The translations under genes were made by a program, and so were the position numbers. DNA of 64,000 nt from Granulicatella elegans ATCC 700633 (GTDB lineage: Bacteria > Bacillota > Bacilli > Lactobacillales > Aerococcaceae), in the NCBI RefSeq assembly GCF_000162475.2, contig NZ_KI391971.1, positions 1 to 64,000 of the forward strand, in the 5' to 3' direction. The notes beneath the pieces are model-generated. The model did no database searches. It was not told the origin of the DNA and saw nothing but the letters and a program-made list of their open reading frames with translations. Shown here piece by piece: positions 25,616 to 34,946 of this stretch (the first letter of the stretch is position 1; each line of letters begins with the position of its first letter).

Positions 25616-27157
25616 ATGGCTGAACAAGTAGCTGAAAAAAAAGGTTTTAAAATGCCTTCTTCATATACTGTTTTATTCATTATTATTGCAATTATGGCTT
25701 TATTTACTTGGATTATTCCAGCTGGACAATATGATAAAACAGAAGATGGTAACTTAATCGCTGGTACTTATCAACAAGTTGATTCAAACCCTCAAGGTTT
25801 CTATGATGTTGTCATGGCTCCAGTTTATGGTATGTTAGGACGTGACCATAAATTAAACGAAGGCCAACCAAATGAAATTGGAATTAAAACAGAAGGTGCA
25901 ATTCAAGTTTCCTTCTTCATTTTAATGGTAGGTGGATTCTTAGGAGTCGTAACTGAAACAGGAGCACTTGATGTAGGGATTGCTTCTATCGTTCGTAAAT
26001 ATAAAGGACGTGAAAAAGCGTTAATTCCAGTATTAATGTTCTTATTCGCGTTAGGTGGAACAACTTATGGTATGGGTGAAGAAACAATGGCATTTTATCC
26101 ATTAATTGTTCCTGTAATGTTAGCTGTAGGTTTTGATACAATTACTGGGGTAGCGATTGTGTTAGTTGGTTCTCAAATTGGATGTTTAGCTTCAACAGTT
26201 AACCCATTCGCAACTGGGGTTGCTTCAGATGCAGCTGGTATTAGTGTTGCGGAAGGTATTGGATTACGTTTAATCTTCTTCGTTGTAATGTGGGCAATTT
26301 CAGCATTCTATGTATATAACTATGCAAGTAAAGTTGAAAAAGATCATTCTAAATCTTACACATATGCAACTCGTGAAGCTGATTTAACTTACTTCAATGT
26401 TGAACAAACTAATGCTGAGTTAAGCGGAAAACAAAAAGCTGTATTAACAGTATTTATTTTAACATTCATTATTATGATCTTAAGCTTAATTCCATGGGCT
26501 AAATTTAACATTCATGTATTTGAAAAAATCAATGAAGTTATCGTTGGTATTCCATTTATCGGTCAAGTATTTGGTCAATCATTACCTTTAGGTGAATGGT
26601 ACTTCCCTGAAATTACAATGTTATTCTTAATGATGGCTGTATTAGTAGGTATTACTTACAGAATGAAAGAAGAAAAATTCATTCAAGTATTTATGACTGG
26701 TGCTGCAGATTTATTAGGTGTTGCCTTAATCTGTGCATTAGCTCGTGGTATTCAAGTAATTATGAACGATGGTATGATTACTGCTACAATCTTGAACTTT
26801 GGTGAAAATGCATTATCAGGTTTATCAGCGCAAGTATTTATTGTATTAACATACATCTTCTACTTACCATTATCATTCTTAATTCCTTCTTCTTCAGGTT
26901 TAGCAGGTGCTACAATTGGTATCTTAGCTCCTTTAGGAGAATTCGTAAATGTATCTCAATCATTAGTAATTACTGCTTTCCAATCAGCAAATGGGGTACT
27001 AAACTTACTATCACCAACTTCTGGTATCGTAATGGGTGCATTAGCATTAGGACGTATCGAAATTACAACTTGGTGGAAATTTGTTGCTAAATTAGTAGGT
27101 ATTGTAATGGGCGTTTCAATCCTATTATTAATCTTAGGAACATTCATTAATATTTAA
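25616..27157 (+). CDS. arcD: Arginine/ornithine antiporter, YfcC family
   Basis: The 513-residue polytopic protein with about 12 hydrophobic helices exchanges external arginine for ornithine. The family signature is the N-terminal YTVLFIIIAIMALFTWIIPAGQYD, with GMGEETMAFYPLIVPVMLAVGFD and PSSSGLAGATIGILAPLGEF. This is the YfcC (DcuC-like) type found in streptococcal ADI operons, unlike the APC-type ArcD of Pseudomonas. The ATG at 25616 follows GGAGGA. Confidence 0.9.
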   Translation: MAEQVAEKKGFKMPSSYTVLFIIIAIMALFTWIIPAGQYDKTEDGNLIAGTYQQVDSNPQGFYDVVMAPVYGMLGRDHKLNEGQPNEIGIKTEGAIQVSFFILMVGGFLGVVTETGALDVGIASIVRKYKGREKALIPVLMFLFALGGTTYGMGEETMAFYPLIVPVMLAVGFDTITGVAIVLVGSQIGCLASTVNPFATGVASDAAGISVAEGIGLRLIFFVVMWAISAFYVYNYASKVEKDHSKSYTYATREADLTYFNVEQTNAELSGKQKAVLTVFILTFIIMILSLIPWAKFNIHVFEKINEVIVGIPFIGQVFGQSLPLGEWYFPEITMLFLMMAVLVGITYRMKEEKFIQVFMTGAADLLGVALICALARGIQVIMNDGMITATILNFGENALSGLSAQVFIVLTYIFYLPLSFLIPSSSGLAGATIGILAPLGEFVNVSQSLVITAFQSANGVLNLLSPTSGIVMGALALGRIEITTWWKFVAKLVGIVMGVSILLLILGTFINI

Positions 27158-27179
27158 TTAGTAAAATAACTTTAAAAGA

Positions 27180-27212
27180 ACTCCCCTCGAATTAAAGGGG
27201 GGATTTCTTATT
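27180..27212 (+). terminator. Weak hairpin between arcD and the dipeptidase gene
   Basis: CTCCCCT pairs with AGGGGGG across an 8-nt loop. The downstream tail is T-rich but interrupted, so termination would be partial. Confidence 0.4.
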
Positions 27213-27227
27213 CTTAAGGAGGATACG

Positions 27228-28568
27228 ATGAGCACATTTATTACAGAAAAACATAAAGAAGAATGTATTGAATCAATTAAAAGATTGGTCCGTATTCCTT
27301 CTGTCCTAAATGAAGGTGAAGGAGACACTCCTTTTGGAAGAGATATTCAATTCGCATTAGAAGATGCATTAGCTTTATGTCGTGAACTTGGCTTTAGTAC
27401 ATACATTGATCCTAAAGGGTATTATGCTTATGCTGAAGTTGGAAGTGGCGAAGAGTCTTTAGCAATTCTATGTCACTTGGATGTTGTTCCAGCAGGAGAT
27501 TTGAATAATTGGGACACTCCACCGTTTGAAGCTGTTCTAAAAGATGGTTTCCTTTATGGAAGAGGAACTCAAGATGATAAAGGCCCTTCAATGGCAGCCT
27601 TATATGCGGTAAAAGCATTAATGGATGCAGGAGTGGAATTTGACAAACGTATCCGATTCATTTTTGGGACTGATGAAGAAACATTATGGCGTTGTTTAGC
27701 TCGTTATGGCGAGTTAGAAGAAGTAGCAACAATGGGATTTGCACCTGATGCGGAATTCCCATTAACATATGCTGAAAAAGGTTTATTACAAGTGAAATTG
27801 TATGGACCAGGAAGCAGCGTCTTAGACTTTCATTCAGGAGATGCTTTTAATGTAGTTCCAGGAAAAGCATCTTATAAAGGAGAGTATTTCTCTCAAGTAG
27901 TAGAAAAATTATCTTCATTAAAATTTGAATATGAAACACATGAAGATGAAGTAACTGTTTTAGGAGTTTCTAAACATGCAAAAGATGCACCACTTGGTGT
28001 GAATGCATTGGTTCGCTTAGTTAAGGGACTTCACTCAGTTGTTGATCATTCAGCACTAGCGTTTATTTCAGAAGTAGTTGGAGAAGATGCTACAGGTAGT
28101 AGTATTTTAGGAAAAATTGAAGATGAACCATCGGGTGGTTTAACATTCAATGTCGCAGGATTGACGATTACATCAGAAAAATCAGAAATTCGTATTGATA
28201 TCCGAATCCCAGTACTAGCAGATAAAGATACAATTGTCAAAACTCTATCTGAAAAGGCAAAAGAATTTGGATTAGAATATGAAGAGTTTGATTACTTAGG
28301 ACCATTGTATGTACCATTAGATAGTGTTCTAGTCGATACATTAATGGCTGTCTATCAAGAAAAAACTGGAGATACAACTCATTTACCACAATCTTCAGGT
28401 GGCGCAACATTTGCTCGTACAATGAAAAATTGTGTCGCTTATGGAGCAGTATTCCCAGATTCACCAATTACATTCCATATGGAAAATGAAAAAATGTCGT
28501 TAAGAGATATATTTGGTTCAATGGATATTTATGCAGAAGCAGTATATCGATTAGCCGGTAAAAAATAG
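27228..28568 (+). CDS. M20 family metallopeptidase (PepV/Sapep-like) in the arc operon
   Basis: The 446-residue M20A-type di-zinc peptidase shows metal and catalytic motifs ILCHLDVVPAG, GRGTQDDKGPSMAAL and IFGTDEET (general base and bridging ligand), with the C-terminal GGATFAR. The long insertion and lid resemble PepV/Sapep dipeptidases. Streptococcal ADI operons also carry an M20 peptidase between arcD and arcC; release of arginine or other residues from peptides is the likely role, inferred from context. Confidence 0.87.
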   Translation: MSTFITEKHKEECIESIKRLVRIPSVLNEGEGDTPFGRDIQFALEDALALCRELGFSTYIDPKGYYAYAEVGSGEESLAILCHLDVVPAGDLNNWDTPPFEAVLKDGFLYGRGTQDDKGPSMAALYAVKALMDAGVEFDKRIRFIFGTDEETLWRCLARYGELEEVATMGFAPDAEFPLTYAEKGLLQVKLYGPGSSVLDFHSGDAFNVVPGKASYKGEYFSQVVEKLSSLKFEYETHEDEVTVLGVSKHAKDAPLGVNALVRLVKGLHSVVDHSALAFISEVVGEDATGSSILGKIEDEPSGGLTFNVAGLTITSEKSEIRIDIRIPVLADKDTIVKTLSEKAKEFGLEYEEFDYLGPLYVPLDSVLVDTLMAVYQEKTGDTTHLPQSSGGATFARTMKNCVAYGAVFPDSPITFHMENEKMSLRDIFGSMDIYAEAVYRLAGKK

Positions 28569-28606
28569 TATAAGATTGAAATTCAATCATAAAGGAGTTT
28601 ATAAAA

Positions 28607-29554
28607 ATGTCACGTAAAATCGTAGTAGCGTTAGGCGGTAACGCAATTTTATCATCAGATGCTTCAGCAAAAGCTCAACAAGAAGCATTAATTCAAACAG
28701 CAAAATACTTAGTACAATTCATTGAAAATGGCGATGAATTAGTTGTTACTCACGGTAATGGACCACAAGTTGGTAACTTATTATTACAACAAGCAGCAGC
28801 TGACTCAGAAAAAAATCCAGCAATGCCATTAGATACATGTGTTGCGATGACAGAAGGATCAATCGGATTCTGGTTACAAAATGCATTAGTAAATGAATTA
28901 CAAGCACGTGGCATTAAAAAAGATGTAGCTGCAGTAGTAACACAAGTAATCGTCTCAAAAGACGACCCAGCATTCTCAAATCCAACTAAACCAATTGGAC
29001 CATTCTTAACAGAAGAAGAAGCTAAAGAACAAGCAGAAGCTACTGGTGCAACATTTAAAGAAGATGCAGGTCGTGGCTACCGTAAAGTAGTTCCATCACC
29101 AAAACCAGTTGGAATTAAAGAAGTAAATACAGTTAAAAACTTAATCGCTTCAGGTACTGTTGTAATTACAGCAGGTGGGGGAGGTATCCCAGTTGTTGAA
29201 GACCCAGAAACTAAATTTTTAACAGGTGTTGAAGCAGTTATCGATAAAGACTTTGCTAGTCAAACATTATCTGAATTAGTTGGAGCAGACTTATTCATCG
29301 TGTTAACAGGTGTTGACAATGTTTATGTAAACTTCAATAAACCAGATCAACAAAAATTAGAAACTGTAACAACTAGCGAATTGAAAAAATATATTGGAGA
29401 AAATCAATTTGCACCTGGTTCAATGTTACCAAAAGTTGAAGCAGCTATTGCTTTTGTTGAAAACTATCCACAAGGTAAAGCTATCATTACTTCATTAGAA
29501 AATATCGCTGAAGTATTAAAAGGTGATGGCGGTACACAAGTTGTTGCTGGCTAA
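28607..29554 (+). CDS. arcC: Carbamate kinase
   Basis: The 315-residue amino acid kinase-fold enzyme transfers phosphate from carbamoyl phosphate to ADP, the ATP-yielding last step of the ADI pathway. Signatures are [42 protein letters not shown] and [15 protein letters not shown] lies upstream of the ATG. It is the last gene of the operon and is followed by a strong terminator. Confidence 0.97.
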   Translation: MSRKIVVALGGNAILSSDASAKAQQEALIQTAKYLVQFIENGDELVVTHGNGPQVGNLLLQQAAADSEKNPAMPLDTCVAMTEGSIGFWLQNALVNELQARGIKKDVAAVVTQVIVSKDDPAFSNPTKPIGPFLTEEEAKEQAEATGATFKEDAGRGYRKVVPSPKPVGIKEVNTVKNLIASGTVVITAGGGGIPVVEDPETKFLTGVEAVIDKDFASQTLSELVGADLFIVLTGVDNVYVNFNKPDQQKLETVTTSELKKYIGENQFAPGSMLPKVEAAIAFVENYPQGKAIITSLENIAEVLKGDGGTQVVAG

Positions 29555-29575
29555 TTTTATTAGACATTAAGAGAC

Positions 29576-29611
29576 AAAAGGATTGACGGAATGACCGTTA
29601 ATCCTTTTTTT
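29576..29611 (+). terminator. Terminator of the arc operon
   Basis: AAAAGGATT and ACGG pair with CCGT and AATCCTTTT around an AATGA loop, followed by T residues. Confidence 0.9.
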
Positions 29612-29696
29612 ATGCAATTAATTTTATAAATACAATGATATTTCATTTAAACTATGGTAATATTAATAGGAAATTTATTAAAGAGAGAAGGATTAG

Positions 29697-30767
29697 ATGA
29701 CTTCATCTATGTATGCATTAGCCTTGCAAATAGAGCAAGAATTAAATAAGATTTCATCTAAAAAAGGTCATGTTGTTTTTAGAACATTAAAAGGTGAAAC
29801 AAAATTCGTATTTCAATTTGAGAAGAATCATAGGAAAGGTTTAGTGATTCAATTATTAAAAAGTGAAGAAGAGTTAGCATTTGTAACAACAATTGAAAAG
29901 AAATGTCGTTTAGAGAGAGCAACTCGTCAATCAGAATTGGATTTACAATGGTTATCAAAAGGCATTCAAATTCGTTTTGACAAGAAATCAATTATTTATG
30001 ATACTGAGATTCAAAGAATGGAAAGATTAGGAATTGAAGTTGAGAAATTTGAAGTATTACCGAATATTTTAAATTTTACTGAAGAAAATATTGGAAAAAG
30101 TACAGCTGTAACGAATCAAAATAGAAAATTTGTTGAACAAGTATTCACCCTAGTTTTACAAGAAGGAAATCTTGAAAAATTAGAGTTAGTTTGGAATAAA
30201 CAACAAAAAAACTATTATCAAACTTACCCAGTATTTACGTTTAATCAACGAACAAAAGATGTAAATTATGTTCAACAAGAAAACATGTTAGCTTTAAAAG
30301 ATATTCCAAAATATCAATATTATGTTTCAAATACACCAGCTGAATTACAAATTTCTGAGTTTGAGTTTGCTAAATTTATGGAACGAATTGAAGTGACTGT
30401 AAATGTTTCGATGCAAGTTAGAATTGGAGTCCAAGAATTAGTAAGTTCGGAAATTTCGAAACAAAACATTCCATTTGTCATTGAAATGGCGGATAAAGAT
30501 GCCGTTGCTTATACAAAATTAATGAATACGATTGATCCAAAAGCCATTCAAGAAGAATTTTTAGAAATGTTTGCAGAGTTTCAATTTAAACCAACAACGA
30601 TTTTAGTTTCGGGATTATTTGGAGTTTATTTAAGTAATGTCTTAAGCCCATTAGCAAAAAGAATGTCGATTAAAATTAAACAGGTAGATAACTTACCAAC
30701 GTTTAATCGATTAACACAAGAAGAAAGAATTGTATCATTTTTAAATTTAAATGGGATAAGCGTGTAA
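29697..30767 (+). CDS. Hypothetical protein
   Basis: The 356-residue protein appears cytoplasmic: it has no signal peptide or membrane helix. It is rich in Lys/Glu/Gln, with charged N-terminal segments (QIEQELNKISSKKGH, RKGLVIQLLKSEEELAF) and a more hydrophobic C-terminal third (TTILVSGLFGVYLSNVLSPLA) ending FNRLTQEERIVSFLNLNGISV. No catalytic motif is evident and I cannot place it in a family. It has its own AGAGAGAAGG site and is monocistronic between the arc operon and the ABC exporter leader. Confidence 0.6.
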   Translation: MTSSMYALALQIEQELNKISSKKGHVVFRTLKGETKFVFQFEKNHRKGLVIQLLKSEEELAFVTTIEKKCRLERATRQSELDLQWLSKGIQIRFDKKSIIYDTEIQRMERLGIEVEKFEVLPNILNFTEENIGKSTAVTNQNRKFVEQVFTLVLQEGNLEKLELVWNKQQKNYYQTYPVFTFNQRTKDVNYVQQENMLALKDIPKYQYYVSNTPAELQISEFEFAKFMERIEVTVNVSMQVRIGVQELVSSEISKQNIPFVIEMADKDAVAYTKLMNTIDPKAIQEEFLEMFAEFQFKPTTILVSGLFGVYLSNVLSPLAKRMSIKIKQVDNLPTFNRLTQEERIVSFLNLNGISV

Positions 30768-30774
30768 AAATTCA

Positions 30775-30803
30775 CTTGCAAAAAATCTTATTTAGGTGTA
30801 CGA
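30775..30803 (+). promoter_or_regulatory. Promoter of the leader peptide/ABC exporter operon
   Basis: TTGCAA (30775-30780), exactly 17 bases, then TACGAT (30798-30803) lies 53 bases before the leader peptide ATG. Confidence 0.7.
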
Positions 30804-30855
30804 TGAGTGTGTTAAGCAAAAGTGTTTAACAAATAATATGAAGGAGGTAGTTGTA

Positions 30856-30933
30856 ATGAACAACTTAAATGGAAAACATCAACAATTGAACAAAACAACT
30901 AAAATCTCCTTACAGAATATGACAATGTATTAA
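30856..30933 (+). CDS. Putative 25-residue leader peptide of an ABC exporter operon
   Basis: The ATG at 30856 is preceded by a near-perfect AAGGAGGT ribosome binding site (30841-30848). The reading frame is MNNLNGKHQQLNKTTK followed by ISLQNMTMY and a TAA. It is polar, lacks a signal peptide and is followed by two intrinsic terminators before the exporter genes. The internal CTCCTT (30906-30911) is complementary to AAGGAG of its own ribosome binding site. The layout resembles BmrB-bmrCD of Bacillus subtilis, where translation of a leader peptide controls read-through. No conservation data are available here, so coding status is inferred from the site and layout. Confidence 0.65.
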   Translation: MNNLNGKHQQLNKTTKISLQNMTMY

Positions 30934-30971
30934 TATACTCACTTTAATTATTTTTGGTTTTGCGAAATGAG

Positions 30972-31008
30972 GCTAACTGTCTGCTGTAGTAGGTAGTTAG
31001 CTTTTTTT
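30972..31008 (+). terminator. Terminator/attenuator 1 in the exporter leader
   Basis: GCTAACT (30972-30978) and AGTTAGC (30995-31001) form a stem followed by seven T residues, 38 bases after the leader peptide stop. Confidence 0.8.
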
Positions 31009-31026
31009 CATAGATAAAAGTGGAGG

Positions 31027-31067
31027 GACTAGTTGTGTATACATGTATACGGAACTAGTCTTTTTTT
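31027..31067 (+). terminator. Terminator/attenuator 2 in the exporter leader
   Basis: GACTAGTT (31027-31034) and AACTAGTC (31053-31060) enclose the palindrome GTATACATGTATAC, with seven T residues after. It ends 30 bases before the first exporter gene. Confidence 0.88.
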
Positions 31068-31097
31068 GTCAAATCTCTGTGGGAGTAAGGAGGATAT

Positions 31098-32849
31098 ATG
31101 AAAGTCATTGTAAAACACTTAGGAGTTTATTTTAAGAAGCACTGGGTGAGATATGTCATTATTGTATGTAGTGCGATTTTAAATAGTTATTTATTAGTCG
31201 TTCCTGCAAAAATATTAGGACAAATTGTCAATGCGATTGTGGATCAATCGTTGACGCAATCACAACTTTTGGGATATATAGGGTTCTTTTTCCTATCATT
31301 AGTAGGGGTTTATGTATTAGACTCTGCATTAATGTATTGGATTTGGTTTGCACGTTTTGACTATATTACAAATTTACGATTAGGGACGATGAAGCAATTA
31401 TTATGGAAAAAAGCACCATTTTATACGAAGTTTAGAGTCGGAGATATTGTAACTCGTTCAAGCGAAGACCTTGAGACAATTGGGACTTTAGTAGGGTTTG
31501 GAGTATATGCGTTTCTAAATGCACTCTTTATTACTTTATCCGTTTTGTCGAATATGGTGATGAATGTTTGGTGGGAGTTGACCCTAATTTCCGTTTTACC
31601 AATGCCGGTATTAGCCTATGCACTCTATCGTTTAACGGATAAAATTGAAATAGTGTATGGGGATGCTCAAAAGGCTATTTCTGATATGAATGCAGAAGTA
31701 TTAGAAATGATTGATGGTACTTATGTCATTCGAGCTTATGGGCAAGAAGATAGGATGAGTCAAATTTTCCAGCAGAAAACAGAAGATTCTCTTCAAAAAA
31801 ATATTGCAGTAGCTAAATTGGGAATGTTATTTATTCCATTAGCACAAGTAGTTGTAGGAATTTGTATGTTGATTGGGTTGATTTATGGTGGAGGACTTGT
31901 TCAAGAAGGGAAAATTTTATTAGGGAGCTTAGTTTCGTTTCCAATTTATATCGGTTTATTAGTCTTTCCATTGTATTTAATTGGAGACATTGTCGTAATG
32001 ATTCAACAAGGAAAAGTTTCGTTTGAAAGAATTTTTGAACTATTCGAAACAAGTGATGATTTAGAAGAAGATGGACAGGAAGAATTAGGGCAATTCGAAG
32101 AAATTCGTTTTGAAAATTTCTCCTTTACTTATCCTGGCGAAGAAAGCCCTACATTGAAAAATATTACAGTTAGTATTAAGAAAGGACAAACGATTGGAAT
32201 TGTTGGAAAAACAGGTTCAGGGAAAACAACCTTCCTAAAACAGTTCTTACATCAATATCCTTATCATCATGAAACAGTTTTACTGAATCAAAAGGAATTG
32301 GTTCATTGGAAACGTCAATCGGTGGATGCTTTAATGGCTTATGTGCCACAAGAACATGTGCTATTTTCTAAAAGTATTTTAGAAAACTTGAAACTTGCTA
32401 ATAAGGAAGTAACAGAGCCAGTTGTGTGGGATGTGTTAGAACAAGCTGCCATTGCGGAAGATATTCGTCGTATGCCAGAACAATTGGAAACAATAATTGG
32501 CGAAAAAGGGATTACTTTAAGTGGTGGGCAAAAACAAAGATTATCCATTGCTCGTGCCTTACTGAGAAATTCTGAAATTTTATTACTCGATGATGCCCTA
32601 TCAGCTGTTGATGCTAAAACAGAAAACCAAATTGTGGATCATCTAAAATCAGAAAGACTTGATCAAACAAATATTATCACAGCACATCGATTATCGGCGA
32701 TTCGACATGCAGATTGCATTTTAGTATTTGAAGAGGGTCAGATTGTTGCTAGGGGAACTCATGAAGAATTACTCGAACAAAAAGGTTGGTATTATGAACA
32801 ATACTTGAAACAAGAATTAGGAGAAGGAGAGGTGAGCGAAGAATGCTAA
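31098..32849 (+). CDS. Heterodimeric ABC exporter half-transporter, BmrC-like
   Basis: The 583-residue protein has a six-helix transmembrane domain (~1-310) and a nucleotide-binding domain with Walker A GKTGSGKTT, signature LSGGQKQRLSIARAL and H-loop ITAHRLSAI. Walker B reads EILLLDDALSAVD, with Asp in place of the catalytic Glu, so its ATP site is degenerate, as in BmrC/LmrC-type subunits. AAGGAGG precedes the ATG, and the gene overlaps its partner by seven bases. Homologues export drugs and lipids; the substrate is not determinable here. Confidence 0.9.
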   Translation: MKVIVKHLGVYFKKHWVRYVIIVCSAILNSYLLVVPAKILGQIVNAIVDQSLTQSQLLGYIGFFFLSLVGVYVLDSALMYWIWFARFDYITNLRLGTMKQLLWKKAPFYTKFRVGDIVTRSSEDLETIGTLVGFGVYAFLNALFITLSVLSNMVMNVWWELTLISVLPMPVLAYALYRLTDKIEIVYGDAQKAISDMNAEVLEMIDGTYVIRAYGQEDRMSQIFQQKTEDSLQKNIAVAKLGMLFIPLAQVVVGICMLIGLIYGGGLVQEGKILLGSLVSFPIYIGLLVFPLYLIGDIVVMIQQGKVSFERIFELFETSDDLEEDGQEELGQFEEIRFENFSFTYPGEESPTLKNITVSIKKGQTIGIVGKTGSGKTTFLKQFLHQYPYHHETVLLNQKELVHWKRQSVDALMAYVPQEHVLFSKSILENLKLANKEVTEPVVWDVLEQAAIAEDIRRMPEQLETIIGEKGITLSGGQKQRLSIARALLRNSEILLLDDALSAVDAKTENQIVDHLKSERLDQTNIITAHRLSAIRHADCILVFEEGQIVARGTHEELLEQKGWYYEQYLKQELGEGEVSEEC

Positions 32850-34591
32850 AAACAATTTTTTGGTTATTAAGCTATATTCGTTATGAAAAACGTTCCTTTT
32901 TCATTGGATTTATTTTATTATTACTCGCTTCAGCTTCAGGAGTTTATGCACCGATTGTTGCAAAACAATTTATTGATTTGGTGATTACACCATCAGAAAA
33001 TTCAGGTGTCATTAATTGGGGGCAGATTACTCAATTTGCCGTAGTCTATTTTGGCTTATTGCTCATTTCAGCGTTATCGGCTTATTTTGGACGCTTTATC
33101 TTAAGTATAATGTCGAATCGTTTAACAAAACGTTTAAGAGATGAATTATTTGATAAAATTCAACATTTGCCGATTCGTTATTTTGATTCCTTACCAGCAG
33201 GGAAAGTTGTGTCAAAAATTACGAATGATACAGAAGTTGTTCGTCAAAATTTCTTTGTTGCAGCAACTGCTAATGTTTTAAATAGTATTATCATTATTGT
33301 TGGTATTTATGTTGTTATTTTTTCTCTTAATATTCGATTAGGAGCTGCTTTATTATTAGTCATTCCAGCTATTCTTTTATGGCAAGTAGTATTTAGTAAA
33401 AAGGCAGGAGCTTTTACAGGACCTCTTCGTGAGAGTTTTAGTAATATGAATGGGAAATTAAATGAAATCATTCAAGGAATGTCTATTATTCAAGTGTTTC
33501 AACAAGAAAAACTAGTGAATAAAGAGTATGAAGAGATTGTTCAAGAGTGGAAAGGAATTGGTCTTGAAGAATTAAAGGTAGAGTCTTTCTTAGCTTGGAG
33601 TGTTGTCGGGTTCCTAAGAAATGTTACTTTAATGTTTGCCGTTTTATATTTGAGTGTGAAATATTTAGGAGGAACATTAGGATTAACGGCTGGATTTATT
33701 TATGCGATTGTGGACTATATTAATCGTCTCTATGATCCGATTGATAATTTAGTACAAATTTTTGCGGGATTGCAACATGCTTTTGCAGCGGGTGGCCGAG
33801 TGATTGAATTAATGGAAACACCAATCGAGAAATCAGGAGATGCTGATTTTGTCATGGAAGATGGGAAAGTAGAATTTAAAAATGTATCTTTCTCTTATGA
33901 TGGAAAAACTCCTGTTTTGAAAAATATTTCCTTCACGATTGAAGCAGGTGAAACAGTGGCTTTTGTAGGGCATACTGGTTCCGGGAAATCGACGATTATG
34001 AATTTGTTATTTAGATTTTATGACCCAACGGATGGAGAAATTTGGATTGATCATCAAAATATTGCTTTATCGAATCAGCGTAAAGTGCGTGAGAAGATGG
34101 GGATTGTGCTACAAGATCCGTATTTATTTGCTGGAACTTTAGGAAGTAATATTGGGATGGAGAATCCAGAAATTACCACTGAAATGATGGAAAATGCGTT
34201 GATTCAAGTCGGAGGTAAACATATTTTAGAGCGTTCTGAAGAAGGGTTGGATAAACTGATTCAAGATAAAGGGGCGGAGTATTCGTCTGGGGAGCGTCAG
34301 TTGATTTCTTTTGCGCGAGCGTTAGCGTTTAATCCAACGATTCTAGTGTTGGATGAAGCGACTTCTCATGTGGATACGCAAACGGAAGGAATGATTCAGC
34401 AGGCAATGGAAGTTCTGTCGAAGGATCGTACGACAGTTATGATTGCGCATCGTTTATCTACGATTGTTCATGCGGATAAAATTTTCGTGTTGGATAAGGG
34501 TGAGATTATTGAACAGGGGAATCATGCTGAATTAGTTGAACAAGACGGAATGTACGCGCAGATGTACCGCCTGCAAGTGGAAAAGAATTAG
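32843..34591 (+). CDS. Heterodimeric ABC exporter half-transporter, BmrD-like
   Basis: This is the partner half-transporter of 582 residues. The transmembrane domain is residues ~1-325, then Walker A GHTGSGKST, a canonical Walker B ILVLDEATSHVD with catalytic Glu, and H-loop IAHRLSTI. Its signature motif is YSSGERQLISFARAL, with SSGER replacing LSGGQ. This combination (consensus Walker B with altered signature) complements the degenerate first subunit. The stop codon abuts the first base of cloverleaf repeat D. Confidence 0.9.
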   Translation: MLKTIFWLLSYIRYEKRSFFIGFILLLLASASGVYAPIVAKQFIDLVITPSENSGVINWGQITQFAVVYFGLLLISALSAYFGRFILSIMSNRLTKRLRDELFDKIQHLPIRYFDSLPAGKVVSKITNDTEVVRQNFFVAATANVLNSIIIIVGIYVVIFSLNIRLGAALLLVIPAILLWQVVFSKKAGAFTGPLRESFSNMNGKLNEIIQGMSIIQVFQQEKLVNKEYEEIVQEWKGIGLEELKVESFLAWSVVGFLRNVTLMFAVLYLSVKYLGGTLGLTAGFIYAIVDYINRLYDPIDNLVQIFAGLQHAFAAGGRVIELMETPIEKSGDADFVMEDGKVEFKNVSFSYDGKTPVLKNISFTIEAGETVAFVGHTGSGKSTIMNLLFRFYDPTDGEIWIDHQNIALSNQRKVREKMGIVLQDPYLFAGTLGSNIGMENPEITTEMMENALIQVGGKHILERSEEGLDKLIQDKGAEYSSGERQLISFARALAFNPTILVLDEATSHVDTQTEGMIQQAMEVLSKDRTTVMIAHRLSTIVHADKIFVLDKGEIIEQGNHAELVEQDGMYAQMYRLQVEKN

Positions 34592-34829
34592 ATTTTGTCT
34601 GATGTAGCGTTGGACGCCAGTAGCCCCTTTGGGTCTCTTGGCTAAAATTCGAGCCTAAGGTCTCGAATTTTCCAGTACTATCAGCCTGTGTGGCTGATAG
34701 TACTCGAGCTACTGTAGGAAGTCTATTCTTTTCTTAACGAAAGTAGAGAAGAGTACGTTTGAAAATTTATCTGAAGTAGCCAAGATACCCGTAGGGGCTA
34801 CTGGCGTCTACCACTACATCAGATAAAAT
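34591..34829 (+). repeat. Cloverleaf repeat, composite copy D
   Basis: The left arm GATTTTGTCTGATGTAG (34591-34607) pairs with CTACATCAGATAAAATC (34813-34829), one mismatch. Between them are hairpin 1 (34612-34643, tip CCC-CTTT-GGG), hairpin 2 (AAAATTCGAG/CTCGAATTTT, 34644-34671) and hairpin 3 (GTACTATCAGCC/GGCTGATAGTAC, 34675-34703). An arm-like GGAAGTCTATTC follows at 34718-34729, matching the left arm of copy B in reverse, then a second, inverted hairpin-1 unit (34780-34806) with its own arm TTATCTGAAGTAG (34767-34779). It looks like two elements joined or nested. Confidence 0.85.
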
Positions 34830-34860
34830 CGATTTCTATTCCCGTAGTATTTATTGTAAG

Positions 34861-34897
34861 CATGAGGAAGCTTTAAGCGTTTCCTCATGTTTTTTTA
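34861..34897 (+). terminator. Rho-independent terminator upstream of the amidohydrolase gene
   Basis: CATGAGGAA/TTCCTCATG with an 11-nt loop and a run of T residues, probably the terminator of the exporter operon displaced by repeat D. Confidence 0.88.
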
Positions 34898-34946
34898 CTT
34901 TGTTTGTAGTAAAATGAAAATAAGTGATTTTCAAGAGGTGATTGTT

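Noticed and set aside
31098-34591. Peptide exporter for the 25-residue ORF as a bacteriocin or pheromone precursor
   Set aside because: The small peptide has no leader with a double-glycine site, the transporters lack a C39 peptidase domain, and the terminators after the ORF fit an attenuator better.
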